Shown: piece after piece, positions 23,706-31,117 of the stretch
How positions within the stretch are numbered: the stretch's first letter is position 1
How the letters are laid out: each line of letters begins with the position of its first letter
Assembly (NCBI GenBank): GCA_904502135.1
Contig: CAJGDE010000008.1
Coordinates: forward strand, 1 to 31,117
Reading direction: 5' to 3'
DNA length: 31,117 nt
Source: Kiritimatiellia bacterium
GTDB taxonomy: Bacteria; Verrucomicrobiota; Kiritimatiellia; RFP12; UBA1067
Program-made: the position numbers and the translations under genes
Notes under the pieces: generated by a model
The model's input: the letters and a program-made list of their open reading frames with translations, nothing else
What the model was told of the DNA's origin: nothing
The model's database searches: none

Positions 23706-25270
23706 TTCGCCCCCTTCTTTACTGGAAAAACGATTGTCGTAACTGATTTTTCAGGAACTACGATTTTACCCTCGTCTCCATCATATTCTTCCTGCCAGGC
23801 CAGCCTCGGCTCTCCCGGCATTTGACTGACATGGATATCTTCTCTGCGGCATCGATAAACCCGGTAATGCGGCCTTGCGAGATTTACACCAACCATTTTC
23901 ATTTCCGGCTCAAAAGGAACCGAGCAGCAGTTGCAAACCATAAGCGCGTAGGATGAGCGGTCTTTATTAGTAAGAAGAACCCACTCTACAGTCCCCTCGC
24001 CGGAATTACGCCAGACATTCATCATCTGGTTGAAACGTCCATCGTTTATTGAGCCATCGTATCTGCGCCCTCTGCGCAAAACGTGGGGATGGGCCAAAAG
24101 CGCTTCATTGTAAAGTTTAAATACAGGGCCCACAGGGCCTACCTCTATTCGAGGTCGGCCAGTCCAGTCAGGATCGACAAACGCACTGTTGCCTAAGCCA
24201 TGAGTGCGCTGACCGCGCCATAAACCTTTACCGTTGGCTATGTAAAACCCTCCCGAAAGCTGCCCCGCCTGATGTGCGCAAATACCTTCTACCTCCGGCT
24301 GGCAGACTATCATAAGCATGTAGAGCGCGTCAAAGAGCGCGATCTGGAATTTCTGCTGACTGCAAAGATCCATATCAGATGTAAAGCGCCATTCGGTTAT
24401 CCACGCTTTCTTTCCCTCAACTTCAGGAAACGACTTGGCAAAGCGTCTAATACGCTGAACTCCATTATATGTGCAGCCGTAATGGCCAAACCCGCCGTAG
24501 AAGTGATAGACCACATGAGAACAATGATGCAGACAATTTGAAAAAGCGACAACAAATCGGCCAGACCAATTGTTGATTTTATTAAGACCAAGCGTAGAGT
24601 CTTGGCTGAGAAGAAGATCCACATTCGTATAGCGCGAGCGCACCGCCTCAATATCAGGATCGCCGTCGTAAAGTTCTGCCACGGGAAAACCGAGATTCAC
24701 TTCCGGCCAGATCTTTTTTATGTCGGGCACAATCGCCGCCCATCTGTCGGCATAAATTTCAGGCGTCGTCCCCCAATACGGTTCACTGCCAAGTTCAAAA
24801 CCCGCAACCTGATCTTTAAAGCCGTTGTCGACGATCCACTTGACGAAACCGAGAATGCGCCGTCTCGCGTCATTTATTGTTCGCCCGGCACCATGCTCCA
24901 GACAGAGAAGAATCTTAACTCCGTGCTTCTTTCGCCAGGAGAAGACATCATACGCCATCTTCTTATCGCGCTCCCATGAGCCGTCGGCGTTCCACTCTTT
25001 TATGAAATATGCTCCCGCACCTTTGAAAACCTTCCATGTGTGATCGGCGGAGCGACGAAAAAACTCTTCGGCAAATTCCGGTCCCTCGTCCGCTATGCAC
25101 CCAGCATACCCAAGATTGGGAAACGAACTTGACTTCGACTGATCTATATAAGTAGGATCGCTAATGTCAAAGGTGATGGTCATGTCTTTCGGTTTTGATT
25201 TTTTTGCCTCCGCCGCGACAGCTGTAATCGCGAAAGAGCAAAAGACAAAAATAGACAAAATCATTTTCAT
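23702..25270 (-). CDS. Secreted clan GH-A glycoside hydrolase (GH39/GH51-like)
   Basis: The 522-residue protein has a signal peptide (about 1-20, ending AVAAE). A TIM-barrel carries the two glutamates of clan GH-A: GFELGSEPYWG (Glu163, acid/base) and AWITEWRF (Glu293, nucleophile). This resembles arabinofuranosidases and xylosidases of GH39/51/79 type. The exact family and sugar cannot be set by eye. The end is a beta-sandwich. GGAGAGG lies 10 bases before the ATG, inside the last codons of murJ, only 7 bases away. It leads the trio of secreted genes in this unit. Confidence 0.75.
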   Translation of the reverse strand: MKMILSIFVFCSFAITAVAAEAKKSKPKDMTITFDISDPTYIDQSKSSSFPNLGYAGCIADEGPEFAEEFFRRSADHTWKVFKGAGAYFIKEWNADGSWERDKKMAYDVFSWRKKHGVKILLCLEHGAGRTINDARRRILGFVKWIVDNGFKDQVAGFELGSEPYWGTTPEIYADRWAAIVPDIKKIWPEVNLGFPVAELYDGDPDIEAVRSRYTNVDLLLSQDSTLGLNKINNWSGRFVVAFSNCLHHCSHVVYHFYGGFGHYGCTYNGVQRIRRFAKSFPEVEGKKAWITEWRFTSDMDLCSQQKFQIALFDALYMLMIVCQPEVEGICAHQAGQLSGGFYIANGKGLWRGQRTHGLGNSAFVDPDWTGRPRIEVGPVGPVFKLYNEALLAHPHVLRRGRRYDGSINDGRFNQMMNVWRNSGEGTVEWVLLTNKDRSSYALMVCNCCSVPFEPEMKMVGVNLARPHYRVYRCRREDIHVSQMPGEPRLAWQEEYDGDEGKIVVPEKSVTTIVFPVKKGAK

Positions 25271-25277
25271 ACGTTTT

Positions 25278-26822
25278 TTACCTCTCCTTTCTGAACGCCC
25301 CCATACCTAGAAGCGGCAATGCCAAAACACCATAAACTCCCACGCCAACAAAAAGAAGCACGACAAGCGAAACAATCGGTCTTAACTGGCAGAGATACGG
25401 CTTGACGAAATACACCGCAAGTCCCATGACGCAAGAGGCGAAAAGAATTTTCAATATCGGCTTTACCGACGAAAGAAGCCCGAGCGATCCGTTCTTCAGA
25501 ACCGCAAAATGGATAAGCATGGCCGCTGAGAAAAACGCGCATAATACCGTCGAAGCCGCAAGTCCCACATGCCGCCATTCAACCGGCAAAAGAAGAACGG
25601 CCATAATATTTAAAATCGCATTTGCTACAACGACCCAGACGGAAATCTTAAGAGGCGTTTTCATATCACCTTGAGCCTGAAACCACGGCACAAGCGATTT
25701 TTGAAAACCGAAAAACGCCATTCCGGAAGAATACATCGCAAGCGAGCGCGAAACGCGCATTGTCGCAACAGCATCGAACGCAGCGCCTTCATAAATAACG
25801 CATGTTATCTCTTTCGCCAATACCGCCATGCCCACGCCAGAGGGGATCATAAAAGCCATAAGCCTTACGATAGATTTTACGAGCGTTTTGCGAGCCCCTG
25901 CATAATCCTCTTTGGCGAACATCCCCGCGAATGTCGGCAGGAGCACCGTTCCGAAAGCAACCGCGATAACACCTAAAGGCAGATCCATAAGACGCTCGGC
26001 ATACCCGATGACGCCGGCGGCCCATTCGCTCGCATACTGGGCAAGAACCTGATCAAGCATATAATTTATCTGGACCGCTCCCGCGCCGATGGCGCCAAGC
26101 GCCGTATTGCGCCATACGGCCTTAACGCTCTGGTCACGCCAGTGAGAGAACGAAAGCTTGGGTGTAACCTGAGCTTTGTGCATACACCAAAGCATATACG
26201 CGAACTGCAAAGCTCCCGCAAAGAGAATCGCCATCGAGACGCGGTGAATCCTTTGATCAAAACGCATTTCAGGATTGAAAAGTATCCATGCAAGAGAACC
26301 TATCCAGACGATATTTAAAAGCGACGGCATGAAACTTGAGGCCTTAAAGCGCCCAAGCGAATTAAGAACACCCATTCCGAACGCCGCGCCGCAGATAAAA
26401 ATCATGTACGGCAAAAGCGTCTTTATAAGCCGTATCGTCAAGAGCGTCCGATATGAAAGCTCAAACTCTTCTCTAAAGGCGACGGCGCATTCCAACGAGA
26501 GAAACGCGATCGCGACGGCCGCCGTAAGCATAAGAAGCGTCATCGTCATAACGCTTCGGGCAAGATCGCGGGCCTTCTCTACGGCGCCTGTCTCCATCTG
26601 AGATTTGAATACCGGAATAAAAGCGGCCGTAAGAGCCCCTTCTCCAAAAAGCTTCCGGGCCATATTGGGTATGGCAAAAGCCAATGTGAAAGCCGACTGC
26701 TCAACGCCTGCGCCAATCAGGCGCGATTGAAGCATTTCCCGAACTAGGCCTAAAACCCGCGAGAGGGCGGTAAAAGCCCCTACTGTAAAGATATGCGCGA
26801 AAATAGATCGCGGCTTTTTCAT
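25278..26822 (-). CDS. murJ: Lipid II flippase MurJ
   Basis: MurJ moves lipid II across the inner membrane for peptidoglycan synthesis. The 514-residue protein has many hydrophobic segments, consistent with the usual 14 helices. The start FTALSRVLGLVREMLQSRLI is a MurJ hallmark, and IPNMARKLFGEGALTAAFIPVF is the conserved second helix and loop. The ATG overlaps the hisD stop by four bases. Confidence 0.95.
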   Translation of the reverse strand: MKKPRSIFAHIFTVGAFTALSRVLGLVREMLQSRLIGAGVEQSAFTLAFAIPNMARKLFGEGALTAAFIPVFKSQMETGAVEKARDLARSVMTMTLLMLTAAVAIAFLSLECAVAFREEFELSYRTLLTIRLIKTLLPYMIFICGAAFGMGVLNSLGRFKASSFMPSLLNIVWIGSLAWILFNPEMRFDQRIHRVSMAILFAGALQFAYMLWCMHKAQVTPKLSFSHWRDQSVKAVWRNTALGAIGAGAVQINYMLDQVLAQYASEWAAGVIGYAERLMDLPLGVIAVAFGTVLLPTFAGMFAKEDYAGARKTLVKSIVRLMAFMIPSGVGMAVLAKEITCVIYEGAAFDAVATMRVSRSLAMYSSGMAFFGFQKSLVPWFQAQGDMKTPLKISVWVVVANAILNIMAVLLLPVEWRHVGLAASTVLCAFFSAAMLIHFAVLKNGSLGLLSSVKPILKILFASCVMGLAVYFVKPYLCQLRPIVSLVVLLFVGVGVYGVLALPLLGMGAFRKER

Positions 26823-28090
26823 TCGAAACGTATGCTCGCCGCACGCCCGTGCGCGTCTAAACCTTCAATCTCCGCGAACTTTTCGATCGTCGCCTTTGTC
26901 TGCGCCAAATCCTCTTTCGTAAAAGCGACATAACTGTGTCTGCGGCGGAAATCATCGGGGGTAAGGCCATTGAACATATCGGCTGCACCACCCGTGGGCA
27001 GAACGTGACTGGGGCCTGCCACAAAATCTCCGGCTGACTCAGGGGTCCAAGCGCCTGCAAAAACGGCACCGGCGCTTCTTACGCCCTTCATGACCTGAAG
27101 AGCGTTTTCCGTCATGATTTCAAAATGTTCCGGAGCAAAGCGATTGACGACTTCAAGGCCGTCTTTGACATTCTTGGCAACTACAATCAAAATGCCGTCT
27201 TTATCAATCACGCGCTCAATTATCTCACGGCGCGAAAGCTCTTTCGTTTGACGGAGAACTTCTTTTTTGACTTCTTCTGCGAACGACATTGACGTGCAGA
27301 CGCAAAGCGATTTTTCAAATCCGCTGCCGTGTTCCGCCTGACTCAAAAGATCAGCCGCTATCCACTTGGGCTCAACGCTGCCGTCTGTAAGAACGGCGAT
27401 TTCGCTAGGTCCGGCCACCTGATCGATCGCGACATAGCCATAAACCTGACGCTTAGCGGCCGTCACGAACGCATTGCCGGGCCCTGCAATCTTCTGTACC
27501 TTGCGGCAGGATTTAGTGCCAAACGCCATCATGCCGATAGCCTGAATTCCGCCAACGCGGTAAATTTCCGTAGCACCGGCAAGTTTCAGGGCGTAGAGAA
27601 GAACTTTATTGACTTCGCCGGTTTTTCCGGCGGGAGTGCAAGCGACAATTTCCTTAACACCAGCCGCCTTGGCAAGAGTCACCGTCATGATCGAGGAGGA
27701 AGCGAGCGGAGCCGTGCCGCCCGGAACATACACGCCAACGCGATCCATCGGAGAGAAAAATTCACCCGCCTCGCCACCTTTAGGTGTAGACATGGACCAG
27801 GCCTGGCGCAATGACGCTTTTGAAAATTTCAAAACGCGATTGTGCGCATCTTTAACAGCCTTAACGACAGATTTGTCGAGAGAGGAGAAATCATCATCCG
27901 TAACGAGGAAATCGGCCGGCTTTAATTTTGCGCCCTCAAACTTTCGCACATACTTAGCGACAGCCTTGTCGCCGTTTTTGCGAATGTCGGCCAAGACCTC
28001 AAACGCGGCTTTCTCGGCAACTTCCGGAAAAGCAGGACGCGCATTGAATTTCTCAACGCGCTTATCTCCATTCTTGACTATTCTAATCAC
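26819..28090 (-). CDS. hisD: Histidinol dehydrogenase
   Basis: HisD oxidises histidinol to histidine, the last step of the pathway, using NAD and a zinc ion. The 423-residue protein has the zinc ligands Gln251, His254, Asp355 and His414 and the base pair Glu321-His322. The spacing matches the E. coli enzyme (259, 262, 360, 419 and 326-327). The start is GTG at 28090, with GAGGAG 7 bases upstream. It follows the repeat array at 28114-28200 and overlaps murJ by four bases. Confidence 0.96.
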   Translation of the reverse strand: MIRIVKNGDKRVEKFNARPAFPEVAEKAAFEVLADIRKNGDKAVAKYVRKFEGAKLKPADFLVTDDDFSSLDKSVVKAVKDAHNRVLKFSKASLRQAWSMSTPKGGEAGEFFSPMDRVGVYVPGGTAPLASSSIMTVTLAKAAGVKEIVACTPAGKTGEVNKVLLYALKLAGATEIYRVGGIQAIGMMAFGTKSCRKVQKIAGPGNAFVTAAKRQVYGYVAIDQVAGPSEIAVLTDGSVEPKWIAADLLSQAEHGSGFEKSLCVCTSMSFAEEVKKEVLRQTKELSRREIIERVIDKDGILIVVAKNVKDGLEVVNRFAPEHFEIMTENALQVMKGVRSAGAVFAGAWTPESAGDFVAGPSHVLPTGGAADMFNGLTPDDFRRRHSYVAFTKEDLAQTKATIEKFAEIEGLDAHGRAASIRFE

Positions 28091-28113
28091 CGTTTAACTC
28101 CTCGAATAAATCT

Positions 28114-28200
28114 TCTCAACTCCCAACCTCTCTCTAACTCCTACCCCCTAACTCCTAACCCCTAACCACTAACTACTAACGACTAACCACTAACCCCTAC
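28114..28200 (-). repeat. Degenerate GTTAG-type tandem array between fabZ and hisD
   Basis: On the minus strand this reads as units such as GGGGTTAGTG, GTTAGTC, GTTAGTA, GGAGTTAGG and GGAGTTAGA. Bases 28175-28197 equal bases 281-303 on the opposite strand. It begins at the fabZ stop codon, and the hisD ribosome site (GAGGAGTTAA) resembles a unit. Confidence 0.8.
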
Positions 28201-28658
28201 TTCTCCCCCAACATACATTTTACAGTCGCCTCAGCCGCAAGCGTATCGCCGACATATCCCTTGAGATTAAATACACCAAGAGACTTGCCCACACGAATGT
28301 TCTCAACGACCGTCGTTAGCTTGTCGCCTGGCTCTACAGGACGACGGAATCTTACAGCATCTACGGCCGCCAAAAGAAATGTAGCCTGCTTATCCTTCCC
28401 GCCTAAGGCATTGCGAGCGACAAGAGCAGCTCCGGCCACCTGCGCCATAGACTCGATAAGAACGACTCCCGGCACAACCGGATAATCAGGGAAGTGCCCT
28501 TTAAAGAAATCGTTCTTTTCAGCCGTGTACGTATACTCTCCGATAGCGCCGTTTTCATCGGCGCTGATCAGAGTATCGACAAACAAAAACGGCGAACGAT
28601 GCGGAAGAAGTTCAATACCGCTTTTATTGAACTCATTGGCAAATGCGGGAAATTCCAT
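28197..28658 (-). CDS. fabZ: 3-hydroxyacyl-[acyl-carrier-protein] dehydratase FabZ
   Basis: FabZ removes water from 3-hydroxyacyl-ACP in fatty-acid elongation. The 153-residue hotdog protein has LPHRSPFLFVD, the catalytic His55 in FFKGHFPDYPVVPG and Glu69 in LIESMAQ. The TAG stop runs straight into the repeat array. The ATG comes 3 bases after the fabF stop, so translation is likely coupled. No good ribosome site is seen. Confidence 0.95.
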   Translation of the reverse strand: MEFPAFANEFNKSGIELLPHRSPFLFVDTLISADENGAIGEYTYTAEKNDFFKGHFPDYPVVPGVVLIESMAQVAGAALVARNALGGKDKQATFLLAAVDAVRFRRPVEPGDKLTTVVENIRVGKSLGVFNLKGYVGDTLAAEATVKCMLGEK

Positions 28659-28661
28659 CGA

Positions 28662-29918
28662 TTAAGCTTTCTTCAATACGAGAATTGCATTATGTCCGCC
28701 AAAACCAAGCGAGCTCGAAAGCGCAACGCGAATATCGCGCTTAACGCCGACATTCGGCGTATAGTTAAGATCAAGCTCCGGATCGGGATTTTCATAATTG
28801 ATCGTAGGAGGAACAAAGCCTTCTTTGATGGCAAGAGCCGTAATCGCGGCCTCAAGAGCACCTGCTGCGCCCAGGAGGTGAGCGTGCATCGACTTCGTTG
28901 ACGAAATATTGATGGCCTTAGCGCCTTCATCACCGAATACACGCTTGAACGCGGCTGTCTCCATAGCGTCATTGAGCGCGGTGGAAGTGCCATGCGCATT
29001 AATGTAATCAACGGTGGTGCGATCTTCGACACCGGCATCCTTAAGCGCGATTTCAATCGCCTTTACCGCGCCGTCGCCAGACGGATCGGGAGCCGTAATA
29101 TGGTAAGCGTCTGACGTGGCGCCGTAGCCCGCGATTTCGCAGTAGACTTTCGCTCCGCGAGCCTTAGCGTGCTCTTCAGACTCAAGAATCATCATAGCGG
29201 CGCCTTCACCCATAACGAAGCCGTCGCGGTCAACATTGAACGGACGGGAGCTCTTTCCGGGGTCGTCATTGAACTTTGTAGCGAGCGCGCGCATCTTCAT
29301 GAAGCCGCCGACACAAAATTCAAGAATCGTCGCTTCTGTGCCGCCAGCGATTACCACATCAGCGCGACCTGCGCGGATAAGATCCATCGCATAGCCAAGG
29401 GCATCCGTTGAACTGGCGCATGCAGTCGTCACGACTTGAGCGGGACCCTTCGCGCCGATAGCCAGCGAAACATTGCCGGCCGCTTCGTTTGAAATAAGTT
29501 CAGGTATCGCAAGCGGAGAAAGACGCTCTGGACCGCGGTCGAAAAGAATCTTATAGCTCTCGCCCGTAACATCAAGTCCGCCAATGCCGTTTCCGATGAG
29601 AGTAGCCACGCGATCCATATCAGGCTTATTCTCTTCAGTGTAACCGGCATCGCGCCACGCTTCAACGGCCGTAGCAACAGCGAACTGCGAGAAACGAGCC
29701 ATGTGACGCGCCGACTTCTTATCCAATAGACCGCCATCAAAAGCATAAGTTTCAAAATCCTTAACTTCACCGGCGACCTGACATGAGCAGCGCGAAGCGT
29801 CAAATCGAGTGATTTTTCCGATTGCTGGCGTTCCCGCCTTAATGGAAGACCAAACGGCATCCTTACCATTGCCGTTGGCGCAGATCATTCCGATACCGGT
29901 AACCATCACTTTTTTCAT
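28662..29918 (-). CDS. fabF: Beta-ketoacyl-ACP synthase II FabF
   Basis: FabF condenses malonyl-ACP with acyl-ACP in fatty-acid elongation. The 418-residue thiolase-fold enzyme has the Cys167 nucleophile in TACASS, His309 in NAHGTSTALND and His347 in TKSMHAHLLGAAG (Thr-Gly-His in many others). AAGGAGG lies 8 bases before the ATG. A TTTGATATAAT box stands between it and dapB. Confidence 0.95.
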   Translation of the reverse strand: MKKVMVTGIGMICANGNGKDAVWSSIKAGTPAIGKITRFDASRCSCQVAGEVKDFETYAFDGGLLDKKSARHMARFSQFAVATAVEAWRDAGYTEENKPDMDRVATLIGNGIGGLDVTGESYKILFDRGPERLSPLAIPELISNEAAGNVSLAIGAKGPAQVVTTACASSTDALGYAMDLIRAGRADVVIAGGTEATILEFCVGGFMKMRALATKFNDDPGKSSRPFNVDRDGFVMGEGAAMMILESEEHAKARGAKVYCEIAGYGATSDAYHITAPDPSGDGAVKAIEIALKDAGVEDRTTVDYINAHGTSTALNDAMETAAFKRVFGDEGAKAINISSTKSMHAHLLGAAGALEAAITALAIKEGFVPPTINYENPDPELDLNYTPNVGVKRDIRVALSSSLGFGGHNAILVLKKA

Positions 29919-29950
29919 AATTCATTCCTCCTTGGACAAATTTTCTTAGT

Positions 29951-29961
29951 ATTATATCAAA
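29951..29961 (-). promoter_or_regulatory. Extended -10 promoter for fabF-fabZ
   Basis: The minus strand reads TTTGATATAAT (TATAAT 29956 to 29951). The -35 position is poor (TTCTCG at 29979 to 29974, inside dapB). The leader to the fabF ATG would be about 25 bases and contains AAGGAGG. Confidence 0.55.
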
Positions 29962-29962
29962 T

Positions 29963-30694
29963 TTATGCGAAACCGAGAACATCACGCATCGAATACATTT
30001 TAGGCTCGCGGTCTTTCGCCCACTTAAGAGCCTTAAGAGCGCCTGCGGCAAAGGCTTCGCGCGTCTGAGCCTTATGAGTAAGCTCTATGCGCTCGACATC
30101 GCCGGCAAACATAACAGTGTGATCGCCGATTACACTACCGCCGCGCAAAGCATGAAGCGCTATCTCGCCGGCCGGTCTAGCACCGACGTCACCTTCGCGG
30201 CCGTAGATGGCCTTTTCGTCAAAATCAACAGCCCGACCTGCGGCCGCAGCCTTAGCCAACATCAATGCCGTGCCGCTGGGAGCGTCTTTCTTATTGCGAT
30301 GGTGCATCTCGGTTACTTCAATATCGTAATCTTCACCAAGAACTTCTGAAGCTTTTTTGACAAATTCAAGAAGAAGATTGATGCCCAAGGAATAATTCCC
30401 GCTTTGAACAACAGGTATCTTCTTAGCCGCTTCATCAACAATAGCCTGCTCTTCCGGGGTTACACCGGTAGTGCCGATAACATAAGCGATATTGGAAGAT
30501 GCCGCCTTCTGAATGAGAGCAGGAAGCGCCGCATGATGAGAAAAGTCAATTACACCTTCAACATCATCGCTCCAAGAAGAATCGTACCCCGGGGCTACAT
30601 CAACCTTGGAGACGACCTTCATCCCCATACCTTCTGCCAACGCACAAAGCATCTTACCCATTCTGCCTGCTGCACCTACAATTGCAATTTTCAT
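29963..30694 (-). CDS. dapB: 4-hydroxy-tetrahydrodipicolinate reductase
   Basis: DapB reduces the cyclic intermediate on the way to diaminopimelate and lysine, so it feeds peptidoglycan synthesis. The 243-residue protein has the NAD(P)-binding GAAGRMG (7-13), GTTG (74-77) and the catalytic EMHHRNKKDAPSGTA (129-143). AGAGGA lies just before the ATG. It is somewhat shorter than typical DapB but complete. Confidence 0.95.
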   Translation of the reverse strand: MKIAIVGAAGRMGKMLCALAEGMGMKVVSKVDVAPGYDSSWSDDVEGVIDFSHHAALPALIQKAASSNIAYVIGTTGVTPEEQAIVDEAAKKIPVVQSGNYSLGINLLLEFVKKASEVLGEDYDIEVTEMHHRNKKDAPSGTALMLAKAAAAGRAVDFDEKAIYGREGDVGARPAGEIALHALRGGSVIGDHTVMFAGDVERIELTHKAQTREAFAAGALKALKWAKDREPKMYSMRDVLGFA

Positions 30695-30725
30695 ATCTTC
30701 CTCTCTTTTTTAGAATTTGCCTAAT

Positions 30726-30736
30726 ATTATACCAAA
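30726..30736 (-). promoter_or_regulatory. dapB: Extended -10 promoter for dapB
   Basis: The minus strand reads TTTGGTATAAT, an extended -10. The -35 (CCCCTT at 30754 to 30749) is weak. It stands between tRNA-Gly and the dapB ATG, so dapB may be made both from here and by read-through from the tRNAs. Confidence 0.55.
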
Positions 30737-30758
30737 AGAACGGAGGAAAAGGGGGAAA

Positions 30759-30832
30759 TGGAGCGGGCGATGGGAATCGAACCCACGTAAGAAGCTTGGG
30801 AAGCTCCTATTCTGCCATTGAATTACGCCCGC
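30759..30832 (-). tRNA. tRNA-Gly (anticodon CCC)
   Basis: The minus strand gives acceptor GCGGGCG with CGCCCGC, anticodon loop TTCCCAA between GGAGC and GCTTC, and a GGTTCGATTCC T-arm. Discriminator T and CCA are encoded. It reads GGG codons. It lies 12 bases after tRNA-Ser. Confidence 0.95.
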
Positions 30833-30844
30833 AGAATAAATTGT

Positions 30845-30936
30845 TGGCGGAGAGAGAGGGATTCGAACCCCCGATACCCTCGCGGGTATGCATGATTTCG
30901 AGTCATGTGCATTCAACCAGGCTCTGCCATCTCTCC
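30845..30936 (-). tRNA. tRNA-Ser (anticodon CGA)
   Basis: A 92-base class II tRNA with a long variable arm (ATACCCGCGAGGGTAT). The acceptor is GGAGAGA with TCTCTCC, and the anticodon loop CTCGAAA lies between ATGA and TCAT. Discriminator G and CCA are encoded. It reads UCG codons. Confidence 0.95.
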
Positions 30937-30951
30937 AACAAAGTGAAAGAT

Positions 30952-30981
30952 ATTTTATCAAATATTATTACGTTAAGTCAA
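30952..30981 (-). promoter_or_regulatory. Promoter of the tRNA-Ser/tRNA-Gly unit
   Basis: On the minus strand TTGACT (30981 to 30976), an 18-base spacer and TAAAAT (30957 to 30952). TTTGA precedes the hexamer, as in the other extended -10 boxes of the window. Transcription would start near 30945, nine bases before the tRNA. Confidence 0.8.
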
Positions 30982-31117
30982 TCGCGCTTACAACTGGACA
31001 GAAATTCCAAATAGTCCCCCGCGTCTCACTCTTGATGAAATTTTCGGTCTATCCCACCTGGCTCATAATGACAATTTGCGATATGGCCCGCGTTTTAAAC
31101 AATAGCAAACCTTCCGA
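30982..31117. other. Right-end stretch with no gene seen
   Basis: I see no coding region, RNA gene or clear repeat here. It may hold further upstream control of the tRNA unit or the end of a gene beyond the window. Confidence 0.4.

Noticed and set aside
30710..30961. Small frame across tRNA-Gly and tRNA-Ser
   Set aside because: It is made of the tRNA sequences themselves.

Overview
The window comes from a Gram-negative (diderm), anaerobic, glycan-degrading bacterium. A PVC-superphylum lineage such as Kiritimatiellota is the best guess. The basis is a V-type ATPase with the DUF2764 companion protein, the [FeFe]-hydrogenase maturase HydF, SurA- and AsmA-type envelope proteins, and several secreted carbohydrate-active or surface proteins. 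This placement is inference from gene content; there is no rRNA in the window.

Layout. Every protein gene except hisF is on the minus strand, so transcription runs right to left. At the right end a tRNA-Ser/tRNA-Gly pair leads into dapB, fabF and fabZ. A short-repeat array (28114-28200) follows, then hisD, murJ and three genes for secreted carbohydrate-active or related proteins (a clan GH-A-like glycosidase, a GH-A-like companion and an Asp-box sialidase-like protein). Next is a secreted BspA-like leucine-rich-repeat protein with two tandem paralogous beta-propeller proteins (DUF6528-like), then fmt, hydF and an N-acetylmuramoyl-L-alanine amidase. hisF lies alone on the plus strand (13167-13934) and ends one base from the amidase gene.

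From about 13.0 kb down to 0.7 kb there is one tightly packed unit: tRNA-Leu, tRNA-Glu, an AsmA-like protein, ksgA, a eukaryotic-type hexokinase, a SurA-like chaperone, thrH, V-ATPase subunit E, DUF2764, V-ATPase subunit A, pgi, a CxxCxxCC protein and a secreted fusion of a CE15 glucuronoyl-esterase domain to a GH28-like beta-helix. The left 690 bases hold the start of a minimal nucleotidyltransferase gene and a non-coding stretch packed with short tandem and inverted repeats.

How the genes fit together. Hexokinase and Pgi start glycolysis. HydF points to H2-evolving fermentation. V-ATPase A and E imply an ion-pumping ATPase whose other subunits must be encoded elsewhere. MurJ, the amidase, AsmA-like and SurA-like proteins serve the envelope. 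The CE15-GH28 fusion, the GH-A-like pair and the sialidase-like protein suggest attack on plant or host glycans. The points most worth a second look are the CE15-GH28 fusion lacking the usual acid residue, the split V-ATPase cluster, a HisF missing two ammonia-gate residues, a recurring extended -10 promoter word, and the GTTAG-type repeat arrays.
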